The notes under the pieces were generated by a model. That model made no database searches, was not told the DNA's origin, and saw nothing but the letters and a program-made list of their open reading frames with translations. A stretch of DNA of 64,000 nucleotides. Origin: Cytophagales bacterium. GTDB lineage: Bacteria > Bacteroidota > Bacteroidia > Cytophagales > Cyclobacteriaceae. This document shows positions 53,141-62,500 of the stretch, piece by piece. Position 1 is the stretch's first letter, and the number at the start of each line of letters is the position of its first letter. The DNA is taken from contig JANYHI010000063.1 in NCBI GenBank assembly GCA_025359125.1, positions 124,001 through 188,000 on the forward strand, read 5' to 3'. Both the position numbers and the translations under genes were made by a program.

Positions 53141-54330
53141 TTACCTCTGCCCGTCAATCTTTTAATAAACAATTTACTTCAGCCAAATATCAATTTCTTC
53201 TAGCTGATTTGAATTCATCGTATAACTATAAAATTCCATTTCGTGTAGCCGAAACCCCTCTCTTCATTGCCAGAGATTTTAAAAACAAATTATTGAAAGG
53301 TGCTGAAGAGATCATTGATTTTATCGTTCAGCCAAACTTTTGCAGCTTAATGAAAGATGCCATTCCTCAACATCTTTCAGTACCGAACGAAACACCTCAC
53401 ACACTTTTTTTAGCTCTTGACTTTGCCGTATGTTCAAATGCTAAAGGCGAAATTGTTCCTCAGCTAATAGAAATGCAGGGCTTTCCTTCCCTATTTGGGT
53501 ATCAAGATTTTTTAGGAAATAAATTTAAAGCGCATTATCAAATTGATGATGCGTGGCTATTTCATTTCAACAAAACATCTAATCAATACTGGGCCGAATT
53601 GAAAAAATGTGTTGTGGGTAATCATGCACCAGAAGAAGTGGTGTTGCTAGAGATCAATCCATATCAGCAAAATACAACAATCGACTTTCTAATTACCCAA
53701 GAAAAACTAGGAATTCATCTGCTACATATCGGAGATGTAATCATTCGCGAGCGAAATCTTTTTTATCTCAACAACGGAAAAGAAATTCAAATTAAGAGAA
53801 TTTATAACCGGGTTATTTTTGATGAACTGCTGCAACAAAAAGATTTACAAACTCCATTTCATCTAACAGAAGAAGTTGATGTAGAATGGGCTGGCCATCC
53901 AAATTGGTTTTTTAAAATCAGCAAATACACCATGCCCTTTCTTAAAGGCAGTGCCGTGCCCGAATCAAGATTTTTAAATCAAATTGAAACCATTCCTGTC
54001 GACCTAGAAAATTATGTATTGAAACCTCTCTTTTCCTTTTCGGGAAGCGGAGTGATTTTTAATGTTAAGAAAGAAGACATTGAAAATATTCCGATAGCTG
54101 AGCGAAAGAACTTTTTACTCCAACAAAAAGTTCATTACGAGCCCATCATTCAAGCACCTGATGGATTGGTAAAAGCAGAGATCAGACTTCTTTATTTATG
54201 GCCTGATGAAAAGACACGCCCAGAATTGATCACCAATTTGGCAAGGTTAAGCAGAGGTGAGATGATTGGCGTGAAGTATAATAAAGACAAAACGTGGGTG
54301 GGCGGTACGATTTGCTTTTTCGAAAATTAA
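53137..54330 (+). CDS. ATP-grasp-like protein (amidoligase cluster, gene 4)
   Basis: 397 residues, unknown. The C-terminal third resembles an ATP-grasp core: NYVLKPLFSFSGSGVIF (about 288-304, Lys plus Gly loop), FLLQQKVHYEP, KAEIRLLYLWPD, and the ending GEMIGVKYNKDKTWVGG. The N-terminal two thirds contain FIARDFKNKLLKGAEEIIDF and VPQLIEMQGFPSLFGYQDF. The latter resembles the acceptor-binding region of glutathionylspermidine-synthase-like ligases, but I cannot prove this. It is translationally coupled (ATGA) to the glutamine amidotransferase. I infer a synthetase working with the amidotransferase on the same metabolite. Confidence 0.6.
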   Translation: MITSARQSFNKQFTSAKYQFLLADLNSSYNYKIPFRVAETPLFIARDFKNKLLKGAEEIIDFIVQPNFCSLMKDAIPQHLSVPNETPHTLFLALDFAVCSNAKGEIVPQLIEMQGFPSLFGYQDFLGNKFKAHYQIDDAWLFHFNKTSNQYWAELKKCVVGNHAPEEVVLLEINPYQQNTTIDFLITQEKLGIHLLHIGDVIIRERNLFYLNNGKEIQIKRIYNRVIFDELLQQKDLQTPFHLTEEVDVEWAGHPNWFFKISKYTMPFLKGSAVPESRFLNQIETIPVDLENYVLKPLFSFSGSGVIFNVKKEDIENIPIAERKNFLLQQKVHYEPIIQAPDGLVKAEIRLLYLWPDEKTRPELITNLARLSRGEMIGVKYNKDKTWVGGTICFFEN

Positions 54331-54445
54331 ATCTGGAGTAGCCACAGATTTCTGGCTAAATAGTTTTGGCTAAAACCAAAAGCAAATAAGCGTTAAAAAT
54401 CATAAGTCACATTCTAAAATCTCAATTCTAAAATCATAAATCCCA

Positions 54446-55027
54446 GTGTCATCGCATCACTTTGTAAAAGAAGATCAAGAGCCAGCTCTTCTAATAATTG
54501 ATCCACATGCTATTTCTTTTGAAAAGATACAAGAACTATTAGAATGGAGCCCGACAGTTATTGTTTTAGAAGAAGCACTTGCAATTGTTCTTGGCTGGGA
54601 AATAAAAATTGATTTTGTACTTTGTATTGCTGAACATATAGAAGTATTACAAAAAGAATTACTTTCACAAGCACCCATTCAATTTATTTCAATTAGTAAG
54701 CAAAACGAAAGTCTTGATGCTGCACTTCACTATTTAGTCGATGCAAAATATAAAGCTGTAAATATTTTAGTATCCAATAAAGAATCCTTTGAAACCGCAA
54801 CAAAAATTTCAAAGATTTATTCGGAGCTATATTTCGAAAATAAAAAATGGTCGCTGGTTAAGTCGGGGCATTTTCAAAAATGGGTGCCTACGCAAACTCA
54901 ACTGTCCATCAGTCCAAAAAAGTTGTATGTGCTCAAGGGGCTTTCAAATGAACTTGAAAGTTTGGTGGACGGACAAATTACCATTGAATCCGACAGCTCC
55001 TTTTGGATTGGCGAAGAACTAAATTAA
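54446..55027 (+). CDS. Degenerate thiamine-pyrophosphokinase-like protein
   Basis: 193 residues starting with GTG (MSSHHFVKEDQEPALLI). The order LLEWSPTVIVLEEALAIVL then IKIDFVL, followed by LDAALHYLVDAKYKAVNILV, parallels the catalytic domain of Bacteroidota thiamine pyrophosphokinases as I remember them. The catalytic motifs are lost: the GDFDS position reads CIAEH, the T-D pair reads ESLD, and the DH motif reads SFETA. It is shorter than the real enzyme. It may be a decayed or repurposed paralogue. The 3' end overlaps the convergent prmC by 9 bases. The assignment is from memory of the family, hence moderate. Confidence 0.5.
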   Translation: MSSHHFVKEDQEPALLIIDPHAISFEKIQELLEWSPTVIVLEEALAIVLGWEIKIDFVLCIAEHIEVLQKELLSQAPIQFISISKQNESLDAALHYLVDAKYKAVNILVSNKESFETATKISKIYSELYFENKKWSLVKSGHFQKWVPTQTQLSISPKKLYVLKGLSNELESLVDGQITIESDSSFWIGEELN

Positions 55028-55855
55028 CTGAGCACTTACAATTCTATCTTTACCATTTAGGTCAGTAACAACAGTGGTACTATAACCTGTGTGCTCAAAC
55101 AATTCTTTAACTTCTTTCCCAAATTTCTCATTAATCTCTACTACCACTCTGCCACCTATTTTTAATAGCTGCCTTCCCTTATTGGCAATTTCTCGATAAA
55201 AAATTAAGGGGTCGTGGTCGGGCACAAATAAAGCCTGCGCAGGTTCAAAGTCTAAGACATTAGAATTCATTGTCATTTTTTCGTTTTCCATCACGTAAGG
55301 AGGATTGCTGACAATGAGATCAAAATCCTGCTGCGCAGGACTTTCATTTAAAATATCTAATTGAAAAAAGGTAACGCGTGCCAATAGCCGAATGGCATTT
55401 TCATTGGCTACAGCTAACGCTTTTTCGCTAATGTCAATGGCGTACACTTGTGCCGAAGGAATTTCAAGGGCTAAGGAAACAGCAAGACATCCACTACCGG
55501 TACCAATATCTAAGATTTGAGGGGTAATGAATTGAAATTCTTTCGCTATCGAAATAATCAATTCTGTTTCTGGGCGAGGTATCAATACATTTCTATTTAC
55601 CAAAAACGTTCGTCCAAAAAAATAAGCCTCTTCTAAAATATATTGAACAGGTTCATTCGCATTGATGCGTTTAATAATTTCATTCAATCGCTCGTCTGAT
55701 CCAGCCAGCAGTTGTTTCTCTGCAATAATATCTGTTGAATTAAATCCAAATTCCTTTTCGAAAACCGAATGCAAAATGCTTTTGATCTCATCCGCTGTCT
55801 CACTAAGCGTGATGTTATTTAGTAACTGATGAAAGAGTGTTTTTGAATTTATCAT
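55019..55855 (-). CDS. prmC: Release factor glutamine methyltransferase
   Basis: This enzyme methylates the Gln of the GGQ motif in peptide chain release factors. 278 residues with an N-terminal helical domain (about 1-80) and a Rossmann methyltransferase domain. Motif I is ILDIGTGSGCLAVSLA (about 115-130) and the diagnostic NPPYV (about 184-188) is present. PVQYILEEAYFFGRTFLVNRNVLIPRPETE (split around 75-104) is the PrmC signature region. It is divergent from ribD and convergent with the preceding gene. Confidence 0.95.
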   Translation of the reverse strand: MINSKTLFHQLLNNITLSETADEIKSILHSVFEKEFGFNSTDIIAEKQLLAGSDERLNEIIKRINANEPVQYILEEAYFFGRTFLVNRNVLIPRPETELIISIAKEFQFITPQILDIGTGSGCLAVSLALEIPSAQVYAIDISEKALAVANENAIRLLARVTFFQLDILNESPAQQDFDLIVSNPPYVMENEKMTMNSNVLDFEPAQALFVPDHDPLIFYREIANKGRQLLKIGGRVVVEINEKFGKEVKELFEHTGYSTTVVTDLNGKDRIVSAQLI

Positions 55856-55875
55856 GTCAATCTACCACAGATAAT

Positions 55876-55883
55876 TACCTTTG
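55876..55883 (+). promoter_or_regulatory. TAnnTTTG-type -7 element of ribD
   Basis: TACCTTTG lies 18 bases before the ATG. No TTTG -33 box at 19 bases. Confidence 0.4.
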
Positions 55884-55901
55884 TAAGGTAAACAAAAACT
55901 G

Positions 55902-56930
55902 ATGACACTAGACGAACTTTTCATGCAACGCACTTTTGAGCTTGCGCTGAATGGAGTGGGAAGCGTAAGCCCCAATCCGGCAGTTGGGTGTGTGATTGTT
56001 TATGATAACAAAATAATTGGCGAAGGCTGGCACAAAAAATACGGACATGCACATGCCGAAGTGAATGCGGTAGAATCAGTTCAAGATAAATCTCTTCTAA
56101 CAAAAAGTACGGTATATGTCAATTTAGAACCATGCGCGCACACTGGCAAGACACCGCCTTGCGCAGATGTGCTGATCAGGTACGGAGTAAAAAAAATTAT
56201 TATTTCAAATGTAGATACCAACCCGCTGGTTGGTGGAAAGGGAATTCAAAAATTGAAAGATGCAGGCATAGAAGTAGTGACAGGAGTTTTAGAAAAAGAA
56301 GGAAGGGCGTTGAATAAACGCTTCTTCACTTTCGTGGAAAAGAAAAGGCCTTATATAATCTTAAAATGGGCGCAAACAAAAGATGGTTTTATTGCACGCA
56401 AAAATTTTGATTCGAAGTGGATTAGCAATGAACATTCTAGGCAATTAGTACATCAATGGCGGAGTAAAGAAGATGCTGTACTGGTTGGCAAGACAACTGT
56501 GCTTAAAGATAACCCTTCTTTAACAGTAAGAGATTGGTCGGGGAAAAACCCAGTAAGAATTGTCATTGATCGTAAGCTAGAATTACCCCAAACGTTGAAT
56601 TTATTTGATCACAATCAAAAGACCATTTGCTACAACTTATTGAAAGATGAGGAGCAAAAAAATATCTCATTTATTCGTTTAGAGGAAAACAATTTTATTT
56701 CTCACTTGGTAGATGATTTATATAAACAGGAAATACAATCGATAATTATTGAAGGTGGTTCCCAAACTATCAAACTATTTATTGACTTAGGCTTGTGGAA
56801 TGAGGCGCGAATATTTACTTCCATGCAAACTTTCAAAGAGGGAATTTCGGCACCTGAAATAAAAGGTGAGACTCAATTAGTGCAATCTGTTTTAGGAGAT
56901 GAACTAGTTTGGGTAAGTAGAAAAGGCTAA
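55902..56930 (+). CDS. ribD: Bifunctional riboflavin biosynthesis deaminase/reductase
   Basis: This enzyme performs the second and third steps of riboflavin synthesis. The N-terminal cytidine-deaminase-like domain (about 1-145) carries the zinc motif HAEVNAV (about 49-55) and LEPCAHTGKTPPCAD (about 72-86). The C-terminal reductase (about 147-342) contains LKWAQTKDGFIA, KEDAVLVGKTTVLKDNPSL and IIEGGSQTIK. Full length at 342 residues. No other rib genes and no FMN riboswitch are visible around it. Confidence 0.96.
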   Translation: MTLDELFMQRTFELALNGVGSVSPNPAVGCVIVYDNKIIGEGWHKKYGHAHAEVNAVESVQDKSLLTKSTVYVNLEPCAHTGKTPPCADVLIRYGVKKIIISNVDTNPLVGGKGIQKLKDAGIEVVTGVLEKEGRALNKRFFTFVEKKRPYIILKWAQTKDGFIARKNFDSKWISNEHSRQLVHQWRSKEDAVLVGKTTVLKDNPSLTVRDWSGKNPVRIVIDRKLELPQTLNLFDHNQKTICYNLLKDEEQKNISFIRLEENNFISHLVDDLYKQEIQSIIIEGGSQTIKLFIDLGLWNEARIFTSMQTFKEGISAPEIKGETQLVQSVLGDELVWVSRKG

Positions 56931-56933
56931 GTA

Positions 56934-58094
56934 CTATCTCTTCTTCGTCCTGTAATTACTTTTCTTTTTCTTCTTGTTAAAGCTGGTTTTCTTACTCTTT
57001 GTGTAAGTAGGCTTACGGGTAGAGGTCTTTTTGCCCATCGAAAGTTTCTTCGTGTTTTGATACCTCGAATTTGGTGAGAAAGCAGAAACTCTTTTCTGCG
57101 CGCGCGCTAATTGCTTTGGCGTGTGGCCACCCGGCTTTCTTACACCCGAAGCATTAAGTGTTTTTCTTCTGTACGAAATAGATTGCTTGTAGTCTTGTCT
57201 AAATTTCTTCTGGTAACCCTGGTCGTTGAAATCATAGCGCAGAGTGAACTCGTTTGATGTGCCTACAAAGCCACCTACATTTCCGGTAATCATTTCATTA
57301 GAGTAACCCACTAATAAATATTTACTTAAACGATACGCAAGCGTGAAGTTGAGTACGTTGCCAGCACGAGTTGCCGCACCAGCTGTGATTTTATTATCGT
57401 AGGTATAAAACAAACCAACATCATAGGTGTCGTTTGTTTCAGAAAATTTGCGAAATGCAAAATAAGGTTCTAATAAATCTTGTCCTCCGCGAATAGGAAT
57501 CATTCCTTGCACAAAACCTGTATAATAATTTGATAATACTTTTTTGTTCACGGGCTCCAGCCAAGCAGTGGCTAAACGATTGGCAGCTGCTCCTACTTTT
57601 ACAAATCTATTTTGGTACATCATCCCAAAAGAAAAATCGGGCTTGCCAGCAGCCGCATTATAGCGCTGAAAGGTTACATCATTAGTAATATAAGGGTCGG
57701 TTGCTGCATTGTATTCAATTCGAAGCTGATTGAACTCGGCACCCACACCCATAGAAAGAGTGCTGAATTTATTAAACTGAAGGTGATATGCAAAGGCGCC
57801 TGCGTAATAAGTGTTCTTCAAAATGGATACTTCTTCCTGATAGATATTCGCGCCCGCACCAAACCTGTGGTTGGCAAAAGGTGTGTGCATGCTGATAAAA
57901 TAATTTTTAGGAGCGCCTGCTACACCAGAATAATTAGAACGGTAAGATGCGGTTACAGACCCAAATGTATGCCCAGCCAAAGCAGGATTATACATGAATG
58001 AGTTGGTAAGCTTTTGACTAAACAATGGAATGTCTTGTGCAACCGATGCGATGGCAAGAAAATTCAAAAACAAGCTCAGTAAAAGTATCCTCAT
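56934..58094 (-). CDS. PorP/SprF family type IX secretion membrane protein with basic tail
   Basis: 386 residues with a signal peptide (about 1-19, ending SVAQ). The PorP/SprF signature is clear: DIPLFSQKLTNSFMYNPALA, then SVTASYRSNYSGVAGAPKNY. A barrel follows to about residue 300. SprF-like proteins help secrete large cargo with type B C-terminal domains; two putative exported proteins are encoded directly upstream on the same strand. Residues about 310-386 are unusual: a low-complexity tail dominated by Lys, Arg, Ser and Thr (RKPTYTKSKKTSFNKKKKKS). It ends the three-gene surface module. Confidence 0.9.
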   Translation of the reverse strand: MRILLLSLFLNFLAIASVAQDIPLFSQKLTNSFMYNPALAGHTFGSVTASYRSNYSGVAGAPKNYFISMHTPFANHRFGAGANIYQEEVSILKNTYYAGAFAYHLQFNKFSTLSMGVGAEFNQLRIEYNAATDPYITNDVTFQRYNAAAGKPDFSFGMMYQNRFVKVGAAANRLATAWLEPVNKKVLSNYYTGFVQGMIPIRGGQDLLEPYFAFRKFSETNDTYDVGLFYTYDNKITAGAATRAGNVLNFTLAYRLSKYLLVGYSNEMITGNVGGFVGTSNEFTLRYDFNDQGYQKKFRQDYKQSISYRRKTLNASGVRKPGGHTPKQLARAQKRVSAFSPNSRYQNTKKLSMGKKTSTRKPTYTKSKKTSFNKKKKKSNYRTKKR

Positions 58095-58103
58095 GCGTTT
58101 CTT

Positions 58104-59246
58104 TTACTTTAAAACAGAGATCATTTGTTTAATACTTTTTTGCACACCCTTATCTGTGTACCTCACTACACAAATATAATTGCCTATTCCTAACTTAGAA
58201 AAATCGACATCCTGAGAACTGCCCGCGGGTTGCACGTAGTTTACAAATCCTTTCCAGGTTTTAAATGGAACACCCCACCTATCGAGCAGCGTAACTTCAT
58301 TATCTGCAAAAGCATCAATTCCATCAATTACCAATACATCGTTCACTTTATCATCATCGGGCGTAATTAGTTTATGCACTTTAACTGTTACAACGTCACT
58401 CTTTGCCAATGCATAAGTCTTACCTGTTGATGAAACCCCAAGTGAACTTGTAATAAAAGTGTTGTTACCAATTCCGCCCAATTCATTTTGTTTAGTTGCG
58501 TCTTTTTCCAATACAACAATATCTCCAACGGTAGTAAAAAACGAACTAGTCCCTGCCTCACTTAGTGAGATGGGCGACTTACCTGAAAATGAACCGCTGC
58601 CGATGGTTAACTCCCAAAAGTGATCTGTAAAAATTTCTTTGATAGGTGCAGCAACTGTGAATGGATTATTGGTGCCCGAAATTACCTCCATTCCAATTGG
58701 GGTATCTTTATCTGCCACCTCTATTTCTGTTAATTGTGCAGGAAAATATCCTTTAGCATTACCAATAGGAAATGTGCGCAAGGGCTCACCAGAACCAAAA
58801 ATAAAGAGGCGGCCATTGATATACGAACTATCACTTCCAACTAAATCGGCAGATCCTTTATAGCCCAATTTGCCAGAAATTGCTTTATCAGCATTTAACT
58901 TTCCTTTTGTGAAGATCAAATCATTCAACACTAGCCATTCGCCTCCAATTCCATAGGTAGAGGTACTATTAATTGTTAGACCATTCAAAGAAATAGGTTG
59001 GGCAGTATTATTAACTATTAAAGCAGGCGTTTTTGTGGGGGTAAGCAGTATTATATTTAAGTTGGTAAAATCATTTTTAGTGCCGTTGTTAATAATATTA
59101 ACAGATGTTGCTAATATACTGCCCGGTAGAGCCGCCATTTCCGTTTTATCCCCAATAACCATTTGCCCAAAACTTATGCAAGGCATAAGAACCGCCAACC
59201 AGATAAAAAAAATTGTTATTCGAATCATAGTTTTATCCTTTTCCAT
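58104..59246 (-). CDS. Exported protein with gliding-motility-type (CHU_C/type B) C-terminal domain
   Basis: 380 residues. A signal peptide is best read from the second Met (59228), MIRITIFFIWLAVLMPCISF. The middle (about 30-280) is beta-rich with no family I recognise. The last 90 residues match the gliding motility-associated C-terminal domain: KLITPDDDKVNDVLVIDGID, LLDRWGVPFKTW, GIGNYICVVRY and a final IKQMISVLK. This domain is a secretion signal for the type IX system that depends on PorP/SprF partners, and such a gene starts 10 bases downstream. Confidence 0.85.
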   Translation of the reverse strand: MEKDKTMIRITIFFIWLAVLMPCISFGQMVIGDKTEMAALPGSILATSVNIINNGTKNDFTNLNIILLTPTKTPALIVNNTAQPISLNGLTINSTSTYGIGGEWLVLNDLIFTKGKLNADKAISGKLGYKGSADLVGSDSSYINGRLFIFGSGEPLRTFPIGNAKGYFPAQLTEIEVADKDTPIGMEVISGTNNPFTVAAPIKEIFTDHFWELTIGSGSFSGKSPISLSEAGTSSFFTTVGDIVVLEKDATKQNELGGIGNNTFITSSLGVSSTGKTYALAKSDVVTVKVHKLITPDDDKVNDVLVIDGIDAFADNEVTLLDRWGVPFKTWKGFVNYVQPAGSSQDVDFSKLGIGNYICVVRYTDKGVQKSIKQMISVLK

Positions 59247-59503
59247 CTCCTTTATACCTGCGCAGTAAAAAAGGTTCTTTTACTGAATCACAAATCTGAC
59301 TTAACCACTAAAATTACAAATTTAAGAGTGAATGTTACTTCTTTTCCTTAGAAGTGCTTTGGCAGTAACATTCCAATTAAGTCCGTGTTTTATTCATTTA
59401 ATTTCTTTCTTAAAGTTCCGAGTCTTTGATTTCCATATTCTTCACCAACTATTTATCTCTCGGTGGTGAGTTCATCAAATGATGGAAACAAAGTATCATA
59501 TTT

Positions 59504-62500
59504 TCAATTATTTTCTTTTATAGGTTTATCGTACAAACCTTTATTTACTGGTAATCCATATGCTTCCGGATGTAGATATTTTCCTTTCTCCGCTCCCGTT
59601 TTATTAACTTCCGGAATGATGCGATTTTTTTCTGCAAAGGGGTCTTTACGAATACCCGTAACCTGCCAACTTACTTCTATGTTGGGTTTATCAGTTTTAA
59701 TAATAAATACATTCCCTTCAACTTTTTTGAATATTATGGCCTGAGCAAACTCTCCAAGAACAGTAAGTTGGTAGCGGAAATCTTTATTGAGGGACTCAAA
59801 GTAATTGGGTAAGGAAACGACTGCTAATCCTTCGCTATTAGTACTGATATTGCCGTTATAGACGTTCATCATATCGGGGCTTTCTACAAAGCTGTGGTAG
59901 AGATATTTATTTTCAGGATCTTGAGGATGGTCTATTTTAAATGTCCCAGCACCTTTTGAGAGAGTCCCTGTTACTGTCACCTTACCATTAAAATAACCAG
60001 CAAAGCCCGACAAGCTATATCCTTCCACTGCGTGGGCATTCACTCCATCGGCTTGACCATAAACACCTCTGTTAAGAGTACCGCCTGTATTACCATTATA
60101 ACCATATACTGCTGCTGTGGTACTACCCGAGGATTGACCGAATATTGCTGTGCCCGCTGACTGAACTTCCAATTTATTAGAAGGGGAAGTTGTTCCTATG
60201 CCCACATTGCCATTTTCAGATATGTGCATCCTTATCTGCGGATTATCAGATCCTTGCGCGCTGGCATTAGTCAGAAATTGAAGATAGGTATCCCATGATG
60301 ATCCACGATAGCTGCGGATGCGGGACGATCCTGCGCTGGAAAAACTAAAACTTATATCCTGTGCGCTATTGGCGTCTACGGGAGAGTTGGGACCGCGTAT
60401 GATTAAGCCGATGTTATTAACGGCAGCGCTCCCAATTAAGGCGTTGCCATTTACATCAAGTGCTTGAGTAGGAGATGTTGTGCCAATACCCACATTTACA
60501 GCATCCACCCCTGTGCCACCCAAGATAAGAGCATTGGATGCATCAACTCTGGCATTGTAGCCAATGGCTGTTGAGCCACTAACCTGCGCACCAGCTGATA
60601 AGCCAGTATTCGTTCCAACAAAAGTATTGTTTGAACCTGTTGTATTTGAATTGGCGACAGAAGCCAATGGATAACCAGCTTGATATCCCAAAAATACGTT
60701 GTTAGTACCAGAGCTATTGAATGCTGCAGCTTGTGCTCCTATAGCAGTATTGCTATTGCCCGTGGCAAATTGCATAACCGATAGCCCGATTGCTGTATTG
60801 TAGTTTGCTAAAAGCTGATTAGCTAGAGCCTGACTACCAACAGCTGTATTGCCAGTTCCAGTAGTATTTGTTTGCATGGCAGCATAGCCCAATGAGGTAT
60901 TTTGCCCACCGCTAGTTGCTTTCATAGCTTGATACCCAATCGCTGTGTTGGAGGCACTGGTGAAGGATTGTAAAGCCTGATATCCTACAGCTACATTACC
61001 TTGAGCCACTCCGTTGTTTAAGCCTGCCTCGAATCCAAAAAAAGTGCCGAATGGCGTTGCTGGTTCTATCCTTCCAGCTTTCTGGTTATTGACTATAAGA
61101 TTCAACGGCACATTATCTTTTGTTCCGATATAATTAGTACCTGTGCCAACTGCTCCATCTATCGTTCCTGTATTGCCACCAGGTATCCAGCCGCTGCCCC
61201 CACTTTGCCACGTTGCGTTTCCAGTAGCATCAGATGTAAGGACTTTGCCTGCACCTAGTGTTCCACCTGTTATTTGCAGACTGCCAGCAACCAATTTGGC
61301 GGTAGTGCCTGTGCCCACATTTACGGTAGTAACATTCAAATCACCTAGCTGAATTATATTGCTACCTGTAACTAAGGCGTTAGCGCCAATGGCAGTAGCG
61401 TTTGTAAAGGCAGCAGAGGAAACATCAGCCTTGTAACCAAGAGCTGTATTGAAATTACTAGTCGTATTTGTCTGGAGAGCATTTAAGCCAACGGCTGTAT
61501 TATTAGAACCAGTAGTATTGTTTATGAGAGAGGCGGAGCCTAAAGCAGAGTTGGATGCACCTATAGTATTAAATGAAAGGGACTGAGTACCCACTGCAAC
61601 ATTGTCGCTTGCCGTTGTGTTCGATGTCAACGCAGAATTACCGACAGCCGTATTAGTAGAACCCGTATTGTTAGCAAGAGCGCTAGTGCCGAAGGCAGCG
61701 TTAGCGCCCCCAGTTGTGTTTAATGAGAGAGCATTCTGACCGGCTCCAGTATTACCATTGCCTGTTGTATTATTCAATAATGCATGATAGCCAAATGCCG
61801 CATTTCGTTGGCCAGCAGTATTATTTTGCATGGCTTGGTAACCAACTGCTGCGTTTTGAATTCCTGTGTTAACACTTCCGGCTTGGTAGCCGAACAGCGT
61901 ATTGGCTGTGCCTGCCGCTGATTCAATTCTTCCTGCGGATAGATTATTCACTACAAAATTCAATGGTACATTATCTTTTGTACCAATGTAGTTTGTACCT
62001 GTTCCAACTACTCCATCTACTGTTCCTGTGTTTCCACCTAATGCCCAGCCAGAGCCTCCTGCTTGCCAAGTGGCCAAACCCGCAGCATCCGATGTAAGTA
62101 CTTTGCCCACGCCTAATGTACCTCCAGTAATTTGTAAACCACCCGCTACGAGTTTTGCTGTTGTGCCTGTTCCAATATTTACGGTAGTAACTAAAGCATC
62201 GCCTAGTTGAATAGTATTGCTAGTAGTGGCTGATGCATTGGCACCTATTGCCGTGGCATTGGTAACCGTAGCGGCTACATCGGCTTTATATCCTACGGCA
62301 GTATTATTACTTCCTGTGGTGTTGGTGAATAGTGCCTGCCTTCCCAAAGCAGTATTATTTGCTCCTGTATTATTGAAAGCGGCATCGATGCCCACTATGG
62401 TGTTGAAGCCAGAAGAGATATTCCCAAAATTTGCATTATAACCAATTGCCGTATTACCCGAACCAGTAGTGTTGTTGTTGTTCGATTGAACACCTATAGC

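Noticed and set aside
55856-55901. An FMN riboswitch ahead of ribD
   Set aside because: Only 46 bases separate the divergent prmC and ribD starts, too short for the FMN aptamer, and its conserved core is absent.
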